Origin: Saprospiraceae bacterium
GTDB taxonomy: Bacteria; Bacteroidota; Bacteroidia; Chitinophagales; Saprospiraceae
Assembly: GCA_028285085.1 (NCBI GenBank)
Contig: JANQQI010000079.1
Span: forward strand, 1 to 64,000
Reading direction: 5' to 3'
Length of the DNA: 64,000 nt
The notes beneath the pieces are model-generated. The model was not told where the DNA came from. It ran no database searches and saw nothing but the letters and a program-made list of their open reading frames with translations. Below, in pieces: positions 35,301 through 44,471 of the stretch. The translations under genes and the position numbers were made by a program. Each line of letters starts with the position of its first letter. Within the stretch, counting starts at the first letter, position 1.

Positions 35301-38300
35301 TCCTTCTGCATTGCGGACCTTGCAACCCAATCTGCAGTTGGATGCTGACTTCTTCAACATTACGGCATTTGGTGAGAATATCAGTTTTGATTTCATCATT
35401 GAAAACTTACAAACCTCCGTGGCCTCCTCCGTTAGTGATACGGCCTCATTCTGCTGGTTTTATCCGGTGTCACCTAGCGGTGATATTACCAATTTTGAAC
35501 TCGTAAATACAGAAACGGGGGATATTTATCCGCAAGTGAGCGGCATCTTCCAGCTCGGTAATTTAGCGCCGAACGATACTTTTGCACTCCAACTAAGAGG
35601 GGTGAATAGCAGTTGTGAAACAGAATCGGTGATCATGCAATACGGCTGGAGCTGCGACCCTTATACGAATCCGGTTCTAACGCCCTGTTATAAAAAGACC
35701 ATCTCGTTTTCAGTCATTTCGCCTCCCGCCGAGTTAGAGCTGTCGGTGACGAGTCCGGTCAGCCCATTCCCGCTTTGTGAAACGGTCGATTATCACACCG
35801 TTGAAATTTTTAACGCCCAACTGGGGACCGCTTATGAACTTCTGGCTCAGGTAGACTTACCGGCTGGGCTCAGCATTCTCCCTGGCTCCAGCCAGCTGGA
35901 GTATCCTATCGGTAGCGGATTTGTGGATATTGACGACCCTGAGCTCAATGGTTCGATCGCAGAGTGGCAATTGGCGCAATATCTTACCGATAATAGCCTG
36001 CCCGGCATCAATAGCGGTGGCCAAAATGCCTTAAACCTCCGATTCCTGACGACGACGAGCTGTGATTTTATTTCTGGATCATTTCCAATTTTCTACACCA
36101 GAGCGTTGCAAAATTGTGAACTGCCAACCAATTCCCTGGCTCGGGCTGGGGACCCATTGGAGGTCACCGGTGTGAATGCGCCTTATACTATGTCGATTGA
36201 TTTACAACTGCCCGATCCAGCCTGTGATGATCAAGCCGGCTTTTTGGTACAGCTTTTTGGAACCGGTCCGACGACGACCAGCGATAGTATTTTTATCACC
36301 TTACCCGCAGGTGTAGACTATGTGGATGGGTCTTATGTTGGGATTGAAAATGCACCGACGACGGTACCTTTTGTCACCTCCAATGGCGATCAGGATATAC
36401 TGCGCTGGCAGTTGCCCGCGAATCTACCGGCCAATGATACGATCATCTTCAGCATGTTCCTCGAAGGCTTCGCAGAGCTGGACTGTGGTAGCGAACTTAT
36501 CCGCGCACAGACGGTCAGTCCGGCGAGTGCCTTTTGTGCCAGTGCGGGTACAGATTGTGATTTATTGGTCGAAACGGGAAGTACCTTTTTGCCCGTCGAA
36601 ATTGAACGGCCCTTTTTCGATTTGTCGAATCTAAGTTTGGTAATCAATCCACCGACCGTTAATGATGGCATCAGTTATAGCGTGGATATTCTTAATAATG
36701 GCGCGCAAGCACTTCCACCCACCATTTTAGATTTTTATATCGATCAAGATGGGGATGGCCTCTTATCTGTAGGTGACGAGTTCCTCTTGGCAGATACGCT
36801 GGATTTTCCAATCGGAGGCAGCCAGTCCGTGCTTGCTACGGGCTTTTTCCCGTTTATCGATGAGTTTTGCAATTTGCTAGTGGTCATCGATTCAACCAAG
36901 CATTGTGCATGTGCCGTCGATCAAGCGGTGGTAAGCGGCCCGATCAATTTCTATATTCCAACCCCCTTAGAAGTGTGTAGCGGAGAAACTATAATGCTGG
37001 GCTCCCCGAGTGTGGCGGGGCACATTTATCAATGGACGCCCGACGATAATCTGAGCTGTTCCAATTGTGCACAGCCAGAATTCAGTTTAGAAAACACCAC
37101 AAATTCAACCCTTACCCACAATTATACCCTAGCAGAACAGCGCGGCGATGGCTGTATCATCAATTATTTTTACACCGTCATAGTCTATCCCGAAGTCAAT
37201 ATTTTACAGGATGATGCCTTGATCTGTCCGGGCGATAGCGTGACACTTAGCGTAACCGAAGGGCTCAGCTATTTCTGGACAGGGCCGGGGATCAGTGATC
37301 CCGATGAGATGAGCCAAACGGTGAGTCCGCCCAACACGGCACAGTATGCCGTCATGGTAACGGATCAAGCTGGATGTAGTGGCATGGATAGCATCCTGGT
37401 GGAAGTACTAACTTTGCCGATAGTTGATGCGGGAAGCGATACGACTTTTTGCCCCGGAGAATTTGCTCAACTGGGGGCAGAAGCCAATGATGATTATGCT
37501 TATTTTTGGTCGCCTCCGACCCAGCTCAATAACCCAATTAGTCCCGATCCAATTATTCTTGATGCAGTGAGTACAACTTATGAGCTCGTCGTTACGGACG
37601 AAAATGGTTGTACGAATACAGATGCCGTAACCGTGAATTTTGGCACTGCACTTAATCTGGTGGTTTCCCCAGATCAGCAAATTTGTGATGCCCAAACGAT
37701 ACAATTATCGGCGAGTGGTGCTGCTACTTATAGTTGGAGTCCAACGACGGGATTGGATTGTACAGACTGTCCGCTAGTGAACGCAAATCCTAATGAAAGC
37801 ATCGTTTACACCGTCACGGGCTTTAGTCCTGAAGGCTGTGCAGATAGTAGTTCGATTACAGTTACCGTTTCTTCATTTATTGAAACTGGCGAAGAGATGT
37901 CGATTTGCGAAGGAGAAACCATCTTTATTTTTGATCAAGAGGTGGGCGCAGCTGGTGATTATTGCGAAACTTACGCTACGCTTGCGGGCTGCGACAGTAC
38001 CCACTGCGTGACGCTTTCGGTATTGCCAGCCTTAGAGACGGATGAACCCATTGAACTTTGCGAGGGCGATACCTTATTTCTAAACAATCAAATCTATACG
38101 ACCGCTGGACGTTATTGCGAAAGCTTCATTGGCGCCAATGGCTGCGACAGCACCCACTGTGTTGACCTCAGTTTTGTCGCCCCACCTTCGGTGGAATTAT
38201 TAGATACCAGTATCGTTGCAGGAGAGAGTGTGCAAATCATCCTGCCCGAAGAGAATACTTACAGCTGGAGCCCCGATACCGGGATCAGTTGTACGGATTG

Positions 38301-38697
38301 TAATGATCCGGTATTTAGCCCGGAAGAAACGACGACCTATCAAGTAATTATTACGAGTGCCCGTGGATGTACGAGTATCCAAACGGTGACGATTCGAGTC
38401 GTGACCATCTGCTTTGAAAAAGAACCGGAAATTCCATCTGCATTTACCCCGGATGGAGATGGTATCAATGATACCTTTGGTGTAGCCACAACCTTCGGTT
38501 TTGACGTCGTCGCCTCAATCAAAATTTATAATCGCTGGGGCGAAAAGGTCTTTGAAGCTACCGGGTTAAATCCGAGTTGGGATGGCCGCCGCGATGGAGA
38601 ACTTGCTACGGCCGATGTGTACGTTTATATCATTACCGTAGAATGTAGTACCGGCGAATCCGAGGTGATGGTTGGGGATGTGACTTTAATTAGGTAA
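32338..38697 (+). CDS. Giant T9SS type B surface protein (gliding/adhesin type)
   Basis: A 2119-aa protein when started at the ATG at 32338, which gives a normal signal peptide (MTNPLLRSTLLFILFLALHG, cleavage after ISAQ). The upstream frame from 32128 adds 70 residues with no export logic. The first ~1500 residues consist of DUF11/conserved-repeat-like beta domains (VCDSAVFQVTLTNNGQDL, DTIIFSMFLEG). From about 36957 a row of Ig/PKD-like units follows (WTPDDNLSCSNC, WTGPGISDP, WSPPTQLNNP, WSPTTGLDCTDC, WSPDTGISCTDC). The end is a T9SS type B / gliding-motility C-terminal domain (PSAFTPDGDGINDTFG, IKIYNRWGEKVFEA). Likely an adhesin or filamentous surface protein; the many Cys may form disulphides. 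Confidence 0.9.
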   Translation: MTNPLLRSTLLFILFLALHGQISAQILIDYELPGAPDALEVCDSAVFQVTLTNNGQDLITGVSITLNLPEGVRYNPGTVSNASEEDISDLSNPVFSIPDLDPSEIQVFAFFARADCELVEAINNNVIFTNTISVNYDGGSQSIITDPYDIETALLVLTNITNQVTSGSLGDIITRTLTYQNTRFGKLSSFVFSDVYEPGIVISSPDGTTLPSGPGQLLVELDGADFSQIGDGDAFFELNESIVITEVIEVVDCGVDATVSNSDIEAYWGCESAICQTTESIDALVNIFLTDLSPNLEFIPSSEPPLCFCGDLPTTHSMMITNNGTEAASNITLTLRLLTEVETYAPGGFVVDSAEMVNPVTPILNSLPATDYLCESFNGNIYTGAVLSYPSLAVGDTIIFSWEVLHCKDGCSSVAYHGWEYDYGYYKSCPPNPFISNEELFVQAAGNPVYTSTIAEDDSVLEDGDIRTFEYEIVSDYLLEQEGNLQVMIELPCGFTWQNSPFIIDGQSPDIGIENTDTSVIITALFDLPFSNDSLTSSFDLLFNCDETCQEALCIDSIETSCETPCFEVIPPSAGFEIASSISPLGLCPPGCGITTCDQVRLSYDCENIEYCIDTIPGYLKYNSSFKRVNFGLPDNDDNREPDPGGSLDFDLVRTDRAVTGDTLQSIIEGAVITDFPDSSFDYAFVDVTFGALNLNMDINGGLLTQSGILFLEATVEVFDASANLTYTCTAFPSITPYPQPDDVLIYAYDLSASTLSDSGGCGFPSDFRYADGDSIRLVANYRVMYNLLQQIANNPFPPIVDLVASPNVFLFNDPVPAFKRDLFSCDCQSQAIEVTGYNYDVFNGIFALDPCDTSAYTGSSLFRFDLGEGDFFPYEYRSLAHLPTWYVVVPDEVMPVETKITTLQRQEQEILLIDQLLDPIFDGTEYSFDLTPYLDPPLDEGYSILVQYRFLNGCSISGSFPLSVRNELYFPSGFPNEPNPLDSLYTNPSALRTLQPNLQLDADFFNITAFGENISFDFIIENLQTSVASSVSDTASFCWFYPVSPSGDITNFELVNTETGDIYPQVSGIFQLGNLAPNDTFALQLRGVNSSCETESVIMQYGWSCDPYTNPVLTPCYKKTISFSVISPPAELELSVTSPVSPFPLCETVDYHTVEIFNAQLGTAYELLAQVDLPAGLSILPGSSQLEYPIGSGFVDIDDPELNGSIAEWQLAQYLTDNSLPGINSGGQNALNLRFLTTTSCDFISGSFPIFYTRALQNCELPTNSLARAGDPLEVTGVNAPYTMSIDLQLPDPACDDQAGFLVQLFGTGPTTTSDSIFITLPAGVDYVDGSYVGIENAPTTVPFVTSNGDQDILRWQLPANLPANDTIIFSMFLEGFAELDCGSELIRAQTVSPASAFCASAGTDCDLLVETGSTFLPVEIERPFFDLSNLSLVINPPTVNDGISYSVDILNNGAQALPPTILDFYIDQDGDGLLSVGDEFLLADTLDFPIGGSQSVLATGFFPFIDEFCNLLVVIDSTKHCACAVDQAVVSGPINFYIPTPLEVCSGETIMLGSPSVAGHIYQWTPDDNLSCSNCAQPEFSLENTTNSTLTHNYTLAEQRGDGCIINYFYTVIVYPEVNILQDDALICPGDSVTLSVTEGLSYFWTGPGISDPDEMSQTVSPPNTAQYAVMVTDQAGCSGMDSILVEVLTLPIVDAGSDTTFCPGEFAQLGAEANDDYAYFWSPPTQLNNPISPDPIILDAVSTTYELVVTDENGCTNTDAVTVNFGTALNLVVSPDQQICDAQTIQLSASGAATYSWSPTTGLDCTDCPLVNANPNESIVYTVTGFSPEGCADSSSITVTVSSFIETGEEMSICEGETIFIFDQEVGAAGDYCETYATLAGCDSTHCVTLSVLPALETDEPIELCEGDTLFLNNQIYTTAGRYCESFIGANGCDSTHCVDLSFVAPPSVELLDTSIVAGESVQIILPEENTYSWSPDTGISCTDCNDPVFSPEETTTYQVIITSARGCTSIQTVTIRVVTICFEKEPEIPSAFTPDGDGINDTFGVATTFGFDVVASIKIYNRWGEKVFEATGLNPSWDGRRDGELATADVYVYIITVECSTGESEVMVGDVTLIR
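37890..38172 (+). repeat. Two tandem ~50-aa Cys-containing repeats in the giant T9SS protein
   Basis: Two successive units of about 150 bp encode the same pattern: ICEGETIF / LCEGDTLF at the start, AGDYCETY / AGRYCESF in the middle and GCDSTHCVTLSV / GCDSTHCVDLSF at the end. The protein repeat is closer than the DNA, so the duplication is old or under protein-level selection. Confidence 0.75.
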
Positions 38698-38722
38698 GCT
38701 TAAACTATTTACTTGATATTAA

Positions 38723-38756
38723 AAACCCCTTGAGTAATACGTCACTCAAGGGGTTT
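38723..38756. terminator. Bidirectional terminator between convergent genes
   Basis: A perfect 13-bp inverted repeat (38723-38735 with 38744-38756; AAACCCCTTGAGT and its complement) around an 8-nt loop. The A/T ends give a T run on both strands, so it can end both the 2119-aa protein gene and acs, whose stops lie 25 and 26 bp away. Confidence 0.88.
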
Positions 38757-38782
38757 ACAATTATGTATCTAATAATCAATGG

Positions 38783-40696
38783 TTATTCTTTCAGTTCTAC
38801 CAAAGCGCCGATTTTGATCTGTTCGACGACTTCTGGATTTAGCAGAGTAGAGACATCACCAAGCTTGGAGACATCACCTTCGGCGATTTTCCGTAGGATA
38901 CGGCGCATGATTTTCCCGGAACGTGTCTTGGGTAATCCGGGGACAACTTGGATCATGTCGGGCTTGGCGATCGGGCCAATTTCTCGCGTGACTACTTGCA
39001 AGACTTCCTTGCGGAATGCCTCTTCGTCGGTCACATTTTCATTGGTGATGATGTAAGCGTAGATGCCTTGTCCTTTAATATCGTGTGGATAACCAACCAC
39101 GGCGGATTCAACTACATTATCGTGCTCGTTGATGGCGTTTTCCACTTCCGCGGTACCAATTCGGTGACCGGAGACATTGATCACATCATCTACACGACCG
39201 ATAATCCGGTACATTCCATCTTTATTGCGGCGTGCGCCATCGCCGGTGAAGTATTTATTTTCGAAAGCAGAGAAATAAACATTTCGGCAACGCTCGTGAT
39301 CACCGTAGGTCGTTCTAATCATCGACGGCCAGGGGAATTTGATACACAATAAGCCCTCCACATCGTTGCCTGCAATCTCATTACCGTCTTTGTCGACTAA
39401 GCAAGGTTGGATACCTGGCAGGGGCAAAGTGGCAAAGGTTGGCGGCGTTTCGGTGACATTCGGAATTGGCGTGATCATGATCCCGCCCGTTTCGGTTTGC
39501 CACCAGGTATCGACAATGGGACAGCGGCCCTTGCCGACCTTTTCGTCGTACCAATGCCAAGCTTCGGCGTTGATTGGTTCACCCACCGTTCCTAATACCT
39601 TGAGCGTGGACAAATCGTATTTTTCCACATATTCATCTCCGCGGGCCATCAAGGCACGAATTGCTGTTGGCGCGGTATAAAATTGATTGACTTTGAGTTT
39701 ATCACAAATTTCCCAAAAGCGACCAGCATCGGGATAAGTCGGAACGCCTTCAAACATCACCGTGGTTGCTCCCGCCAGAAGTGGGCCGTACACGATATAA
39801 GAGTGGCCCGTGATCCAGCCAATATCCGCCGTACACCAATAGATATCATCTTCCTGATACTGGAACACATTGCGGAAAGAGTAGCAGGTGTACACCATGT
39901 AACCGCCACAAGTGTGGACTACGCCTTTTGGCTTGCCAGTTGAGCCGGAGGTGTACAGAATGAACAACATATCTTCTGAATCCATGATGGTTGGCTTACA
40001 GCTCGTACGGCGGCCTTTTAACTCTTCGTGCCACCATTTATCGATCTCTGGATTCCAATCTACTTCCTGCCCGGTATTCTGGTGGCAAAGTACGGTTTCT
40101 ACCGATGGGCAGCCCATCGCCATTGCATCGTCGACTACTTTTTTGACGGGGATGTTCTTTTTCCCGCGCTTATTAAAATCCGAGCAGATGATCATCTTCG
40201 CCGTGGCGTCGTTGACACGGTCCGCTAGCGCCTGAGCCGAGAAGCCGGCAAAAACAACGGAGTGGACCGCACCAATACGTGCGCAAGCAAGTACGCCGAT
40301 GGCTAGTTCAGGGACCATGGGCATATAAAAAATTACCCGATCTCCCTTGCCGATACCATTTGCTTTCAAGGCGTTAGCGGTTTTGCAAACTTCAGCGTGG
40401 AGTTGTCGGTAAGTATAAGATTTTGTCTTACCATCCGCCTCGTTCGGTTCCCAGAGCAGAGCGACTTTATCGCCTCTTTCGGCTAAGTGGCGATCCAGAC
40501 AATTTTCCGTAATATTCAGTTTGCCACCAATAAACCATTTGACATCCGGTCCTTTAAAATCCCATTCTACCACTTTTTTCCAAGGCTTGCGCCAGTAGAA
40601 CGAGAGTGCCTGATCGTGCCAGAATTGTTCGGGGTTTTTGACCGACCGCGCGTATTCTTTTTGATATTGTTTGAAGTTTTTTATCTGTAAAGTCAT
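38783..40696 (-). CDS. acs: Acetyl-CoA synthetase (AMP-forming)
   Basis: A 637-aa enzyme of normal Acs length. It turns acetate, ATP and CoA into acetyl-CoA through acetyl-AMP. The N-terminal ACAS segment (FWHDQALSFYWRKPWKKV, WFIGGKLNITENCLDRH) is present, as are the ATP motif ILYTSGSTGKPKGVVHT, the Trp-containing acetate pocket region IVDTWWQTETGG, the hinge GRVDDVINVSGHRIGTAEVE and the acetylation-site motif PKTRSGK with catalytic K595. It heads a minus-strand acetate locus, with an operator-like AT-rich motif 21 bp upstream of its start. Its relation to the PrpE-like gene at 48363 is that of two acyl-CoA synthetases with different acid preference. Confidence 0.96.
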   Translation of the reverse strand: MTLQIKNFKQYQKEYARSVKNPEQFWHDQALSFYWRKPWKKVVEWDFKGPDVKWFIGGKLNITENCLDRHLAERGDKVALLWEPNEADGKTKSYTYRQLHAEVCKTANALKANGIGKGDRVIFYMPMVPELAIGVLACARIGAVHSVVFAGFSAQALADRVNDATAKMIICSDFNKRGKKNIPVKKVVDDAMAMGCPSVETVLCHQNTGQEVDWNPEIDKWWHEELKGRRTSCKPTIMDSEDMLFILYTSGSTGKPKGVVHTCGGYMVYTCYSFRNVFQYQEDDIYWCTADIGWITGHSYIVYGPLLAGATTVMFEGVPTYPDAGRFWEICDKLKVNQFYTAPTAIRALMARGDEYVEKYDLSTLKVLGTVGEPINAEAWHWYDEKVGKGRCPIVDTWWQTETGGIMITPIPNVTETPPTFATLPLPGIQPCLVDKDGNEIAGNDVEGLLCIKFPWPSMIRTTYGDHERCRNVYFSAFENKYFTGDGARRNKDGMYRIIGRVDDVINVSGHRIGTAEVENAINEHDNVVESAVVGYPHDIKGQGIYAYIITNENVTDEEAFRKEVLQVVTREIGPIAKPDMIQVVPGLPKTRSGKIMRRILRKIAEGDVSKLGDVSTLLNPEVVEQIKIGALVELKE

Positions 40697-40716
40697 AATC
40701 GAAATTTTGGCAATTT

Positions 40717-40743
40717 AAAGTATATAGATATTTAGATAAATAT
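40717..40743. promoter_or_regulatory. Candidate operator upstream of acs
   Basis: An AT-rich site 21 bp upstream of the acs start. It contains TATAGATATTTA (40723-40734) and a perfect 7-bp inverted repeat, ATATTTA-GA-TAAATAT (40728-40743). The same 12-base core occurs upstream of the porin/prpE pair (one difference) and of arsR (identical), all in the same orientation. The shared site is compatible with an ArsR-type dimer. Confidence 0.5.
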
Positions 40744-40826
40744 ATTTATAAAAATAGAAAAAACGGAACTATTTTCCAAATTCCGCCTATTCATTTGCAT
40801 TTTATTTTGTGAATACTGGAAAAGAG

Positions 40827-41207
40827 CTAACCAAATTCCAGGATTTCATTGACTGTTCCGATCAGTTCATCGTTATCAAAAGGTTTGGTTAGATAGATTT
40901 CTCCTCCAGCACCGTAGCCGTTAATTTTATCTTCGGTTGTCCCTTTGGCGGTTAAGAAGATGATATGAATATTAGCCCATTCGCTGTGGCTACGAATTTC
41001 GCGAGCCGTTTCAAGGCCATTCATTTCCGGCATCATCACATCTAAAATCACAAGATCCGGTTTGGTCTCTTTGATCAGCTGGAGTGCTTGCCTGCCGTTC
41101 GAAGCAGTTAGCGTATGATAGCCTTCCTGCTTAACCAAAAATTCCAAGGGTGCCAGAATGTTGGGCTCATCGTCAACCAGTAAAATAGTTTTATTCGATT
41201 TAATCAT
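40827..41207 (-). CDS. Single-domain response regulator of the acetate locus
   Basis: A 126-aa receiver domain only. Acidic pair at residues 12-13 (LLVDDEPN), phospho-acceptor D56 (VILDVMMPEMNG), T86 (IIFLTAKGT) and K108 (YLTKPFD). No HTH or other output follows. It lies 163 bp after the symporter-sensor kinase gene on the same strand and is its likely partner. In the related CrbS/CrbR and CbrA/CbrB systems the regulator carries a DNA-binding domain, so signal output here must go another way. Confidence 0.9.
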   Translation of the reverse strand: MIKSNKTILLVDDEPNILAPLEFLVKQEGYHTLTASNGRQALQLIKETKPDLVILDVMMPEMNGLETAREIRSHSEWANIHIIFLTAKGTTEDKINGYGAGGEIYLTKPFDNDELIGTVNEILEFG

Positions 41208-41370
41208 GTTGATTCATTTCTATTAACGGATTTGTCGAATGCATGCTCTCGTTGTCATCCTATTTTTATTGATAGGCCAGCATGCTTGATAGGCATCCGC
41301 CGCTTACCTTAAAATTCTGAAATAAATTTTGATTTTAGAGTATGTTTAAAATTTATTTTATGGAACGGGT

Positions 41371-44088
41371 TTAAACTTTTGGAAACGCAACAAAAAATGT
41401 AGCGCCCTCTCCGGCTTTACTTTCTACCCAAATTTCCCCCTCGTGCTGTTCAACCAGTTTTTTGGTGATAAAAAGACCAAGGCCACTGCCATCTGGTTTG
41501 CCAGCCTGTTCATCTTGCACCTGCGTAAATTTTTCAAAGATCAGCTCTTGTTTCTCCACTTCAATCCCAATACCATTATCTGCAACGGATAGTAGGATGC
41601 GATCCTCTGTATCGGACAATTGGATGGTAATGACACCTTCTTGCTCCGGGCAGAACTTCAAGGCATTGGAGAGTAGGTTGATAATAATTTGAATGAGATA
41701 ATCCCGGTTACCAAGCATGGGATAAGCAGGCTGCTCGGGTGAAAAGATCAATTGAATGCCTTTGGCCTCGGCTGACTTTTCGATAGAAGAAATCGTCTTT
41801 TCAACACGTTCGCGCAGATTGACTTCCGTTTTATCAAAAGAACGGTTTTTACGCATCTGCAACTTTTCAATATCCAATACCTGATTGACCATCCGGGCGA
41901 GACGTTCACTTTCGCCGACGATAATATTCAGAAAACGGTCCTTCTCGGCCGTTTCCAAATCGGGATTTTCACTGATGATTTTTGCTAGAGATTTGATCGA
42001 GGTAATCGGCGTACGAAGTTCGTGGGTAACGGTAGAAATGAATTCGGCCTTCATCTCGTCCAATTCTTTCAGTTGCTCGTTAGCGAGGCGGAGTTTGACC
42101 GTCGCGGCTTCCAGTTCCGCTCGGCTAATCTCAAGCTGGCGAGAATACTGAATAACTTCCTGAGTTTGATCCAGTACTTTTAGCATTTCTTCGAGCGAAA
42201 TCGGCTGCTTTTTGACGATCGAATTGATAACAATTTTCGCAGAGGCTGCACCGAGGGCGCCCGCCAGACTAGTCTCCGCAAAGTTGACCAATTCAGTTGG
42301 CGCTAAGGTCATACCCTCCGTTTTTAAGCGGTATTTCTTTTCAAATTTTTTCAAAATACTTTTCACCTTTTTCTCCCCAAAATACCGAACCAGCAGTGAG
42401 CGTAACTTTTCGAAATTGGCTTCGCGCTTTAAAATTTCGTAATCTGCCCCTTCTTTTTGATACTTGATGAAGTCCACAAAATAATCCGCCTGAGCGGCTT
42501 CCTCCGGGGAAGGTTTGCCCGAGAGAGAAACAAAGAAATACAGCCCAATATTGACCAACAAACTCCAAAAGACAGAATGAGAAATCTGGTCTGACATCTC
42601 AAGGCCAAACAGGCTTTGCGGCTTTAGAAAAGACAATCCCCAGAGACCTTCGGTCATAATGCTTTTGGGACATAAACCCACCTCAATCATATTGAGCATC
42701 GGTAGGGTGAACGCCCAGACAATGAAGCCCCCGATCATGCCAGCTACCGCTCCTTTTTTGGTCGCTCGTTTCCAGTAAATACCACCAATGATAGCCGGTG
42801 CAAATTGAGCAACCGCCGCAAAAGATACCAGTCCAATTGATACAATCGTGTATTGCTGGCCAACCGATTTGAAGTAACCGTAAGCCAGCAATAAAATCAT
42901 CAAAACCCCGACACGACGAATCCCCAAAACACTTTTGTGGAATTCGTTCAGATAGGGACTGCGCATCTGGCGGGAGCGAACCAGCAAGGGCATCAGCAAG
43001 CTATTACTGAGCATGATGGTGAGCGAAGTCACGGCGACGATCACCATACTGGCGGCGGCGGAGACGCCACCCAGAGCGATAAACAGAGCTAAGTATTTGT
43101 AGCCATAATCCAATGGAAGTTGCAGAATGAAGGTATCGGGTTCGACATTGCCTTGACCGTAGTGTAATAACCCCGCCGTTGCAATCGGTAATACGAAAAA
43201 GTTGATGAGCAACAAGTAAATAGGGAAGAGCCAGGCGGCTTTTTTTACAAATCCGGCATTGGTGTTTTCAACGACGGCGACGTGAAATTGACGCGGCAAG
43301 AAAATAACGGCCAAGCCAGAAAGCAGAAGTAGAAAAAACCAGCTTTCACCCTCCATCCCCGACTGTGAAAAATCGAGCACTTTAGCAATTTCGGGGACAA
43401 CGTAAGCCTGATCAAATAGCTTGTCAAAACCGCCGTATATTCCGTAGACTATGAAAATCCCCCCAGCCAGAAAAGCCACTAATTTAAAAACGGACTCGAA
43501 CGCAATTGCTGCTACCAGTCCTTCATGTCTTTGATTTGGATCAACATTTCGAGTACCAAAGAGAATCGCGAAGGCGGCCAGAGCAATGGCAATGTACAAA
43601 GCGGAATCTTCGTAAAACGGAATATCTTCTGAAGGTGGCCCAGTTTGTCCCGACAAAATGTCAAAGCAAAAAGCGATGCCTTTTAGCTGAATAGAAATGT
43701 AGGGAATGATACCAAAAATGGCAATGATGGTCGCCACAATACCCGGCAGAGCAGCTTTGCCATAACGAGACGAAATGAAATCAGCAATGGAGTTGATGCG
43801 CTGAGCCTTACTGATGCGAATAATCTTAGTCAAAAAGAAAATCCACAGTGGTGCAAAAATGGTGGGACCCAGGTAAATTGGCAGAAAGCCATAACCGTTG
43901 GTCGCCGCTCGCCCGATGCTACCGAAGTAGGTCCAAGCGGTGCAATAAACAGCTAATGATAAAGCGTAGAAATAAGGATTATTGACGATGCTTTTTTTAC
44001 TACGCTCCCGCTTCTCGGCGTAAAAGGCTATGACGAAAAGGAGGGAAAAATAGCCGAGAAAAGCAATGGTCAAGAAAGTTAATCCCAT
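41371..44088 (-). CDS. Sodium/solute symporter-linked sensor histidine kinase (CbrA/CrbS-like)
   Basis: A 905-aa fusion. Residues 1 to about 530 form a sodium:solute symporter domain with some 12-13 membrane segments (ALSLAVYCTAWTYFGSIGRAA, INSIADFISSRYGKAA, LPRQFHVAVVENTN). A STAC-like linker follows (ETSLAGALGAASAKIVINSI, residues about 605-660), then HisKA with H689 in VTHELRTPI, and an ATPase domain with NLLSNALKF, DNGIGI and GSGLGLFITKKL. There is no PAS domain. Known relatives sense acetate, histidine or related nutrients while spanning the membrane. Together with the REC protein at 40827 and acs it should adjust acetate use. The next gene upstream, a small membrane protein, ends 15 bp before its start. 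Confidence 0.93.
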   Translation of the reverse strand: MGLTFLTIAFLGYFSLLFVIAFYAEKRERSKKSIVNNPYFYALSLAVYCTAWTYFGSIGRAATNGYGFLPIYLGPTIFAPLWIFFLTKIIRISKAQRINSIADFISSRYGKAALPGIVATIIAIFGIIPYISIQLKGIAFCFDILSGQTGPPSEDIPFYEDSALYIAIALAAFAILFGTRNVDPNQRHEGLVAAIAFESVFKLVAFLAGGIFIVYGIYGGFDKLFDQAYVVPEIAKVLDFSQSGMEGESWFFLLLLSGLAVIFLPRQFHVAVVENTNAGFVKKAAWLFPIYLLLINFFVLPIATAGLLHYGQGNVEPDTFILQLPLDYGYKYLALFIALGGVSAAASMVIVAVTSLTIMLSNSLLMPLLVRSRQMRSPYLNEFHKSVLGIRRVGVLMILLLAYGYFKSVGQQYTIVSIGLVSFAAVAQFAPAIIGGIYWKRATKKGAVAGMIGGFIVWAFTLPMLNMIEVGLCPKSIMTEGLWGLSFLKPQSLFGLEMSDQISHSVFWSLLVNIGLYFFVSLSGKPSPEEAAQADYFVDFIKYQKEGADYEILKREANFEKLRSLLVRYFGEKKVKSILKKFEKKYRLKTEGMTLAPTELVNFAETSLAGALGAASAKIVINSIVKKQPISLEEMLKVLDQTQEVIQYSRQLEISRAELEAATVKLRLANEQLKELDEMKAEFISTVTHELRTPITSIKSLAKIISENPDLETAEKDRFLNIIVGESERLARMVNQVLDIEKLQMRKNRSFDKTEVNLRERVEKTISSIEKSAEAKGIQLIFSPEQPAYPMLGNRDYLIQIIINLLSNALKFCPEQEGVITIQLSDTEDRILLSVADNGIGIEVEKQELIFEKFTQVQDEQAGKPDGSGLGLFITKKLVEQHEGEIWVESKAGEGATFFVAFPKV

Positions 44089-44103
44089 ATATGGATCGCG
44101 TAA

Positions 44104-44307
44104 TTATCGTTGGTTTTTACTTTTTTTCTCTACCCAAAAATAAACCATAGCCACCAAAACCACCCATACCACAAAAAAATAAACGTACAGTATTGGAAAA
44201 CCGAAGACCGATCTTCCCTTTCCAAAAATAGAAATCAATGGAAAGTTAAAAGCCAGAACTGCAAGAAAGAAAAGCCCGACAAGCATGCTTGTTCTATCTT
44301 TTGACAT
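44104..44307 (-). CDS. Small membrane protein upstream of the sensor kinase
   Basis: A 67-aa protein if started at the ATG at 44305-44307 (MSKDRTSMLVGLFFLAVL). An ATG at 44328 is an alternative; the frame to 44430 is an unlikely extension. It has two membrane segments (LVGLFFLAVLAFNFPLI and LYVYFFVVWVVLVAMVYFW) and a basic tail. The kinase gene follows 15 bp later, so it is probably co-transcribed and may be an accessory subunit. I recall similar short proteins next to such symporter kinases, but the function is unknown. Confidence 0.72.
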   Translation of the reverse strand: MSKDRTSMLVGLFFLAVLAFNFPLISIFGKGRSVFGFPILYVYFFVVWVVLVAMVYFWVEKKSKNQR

Positions 44308-44471
44308 AAATGGAGAAGCATTGTGCATTTTCTGCGGAGGTTGGTGAACGATGGCATGCCTTGAGCAGTGTCCAACTTTGAAAATGCAAGTTAGGAAGTC
44401 TTTCGCAACTTCGGAATAAAAAACAGGCATTGACCCAAGACGACAATGCCCGTTTTGATGGTTTGCTGTGT

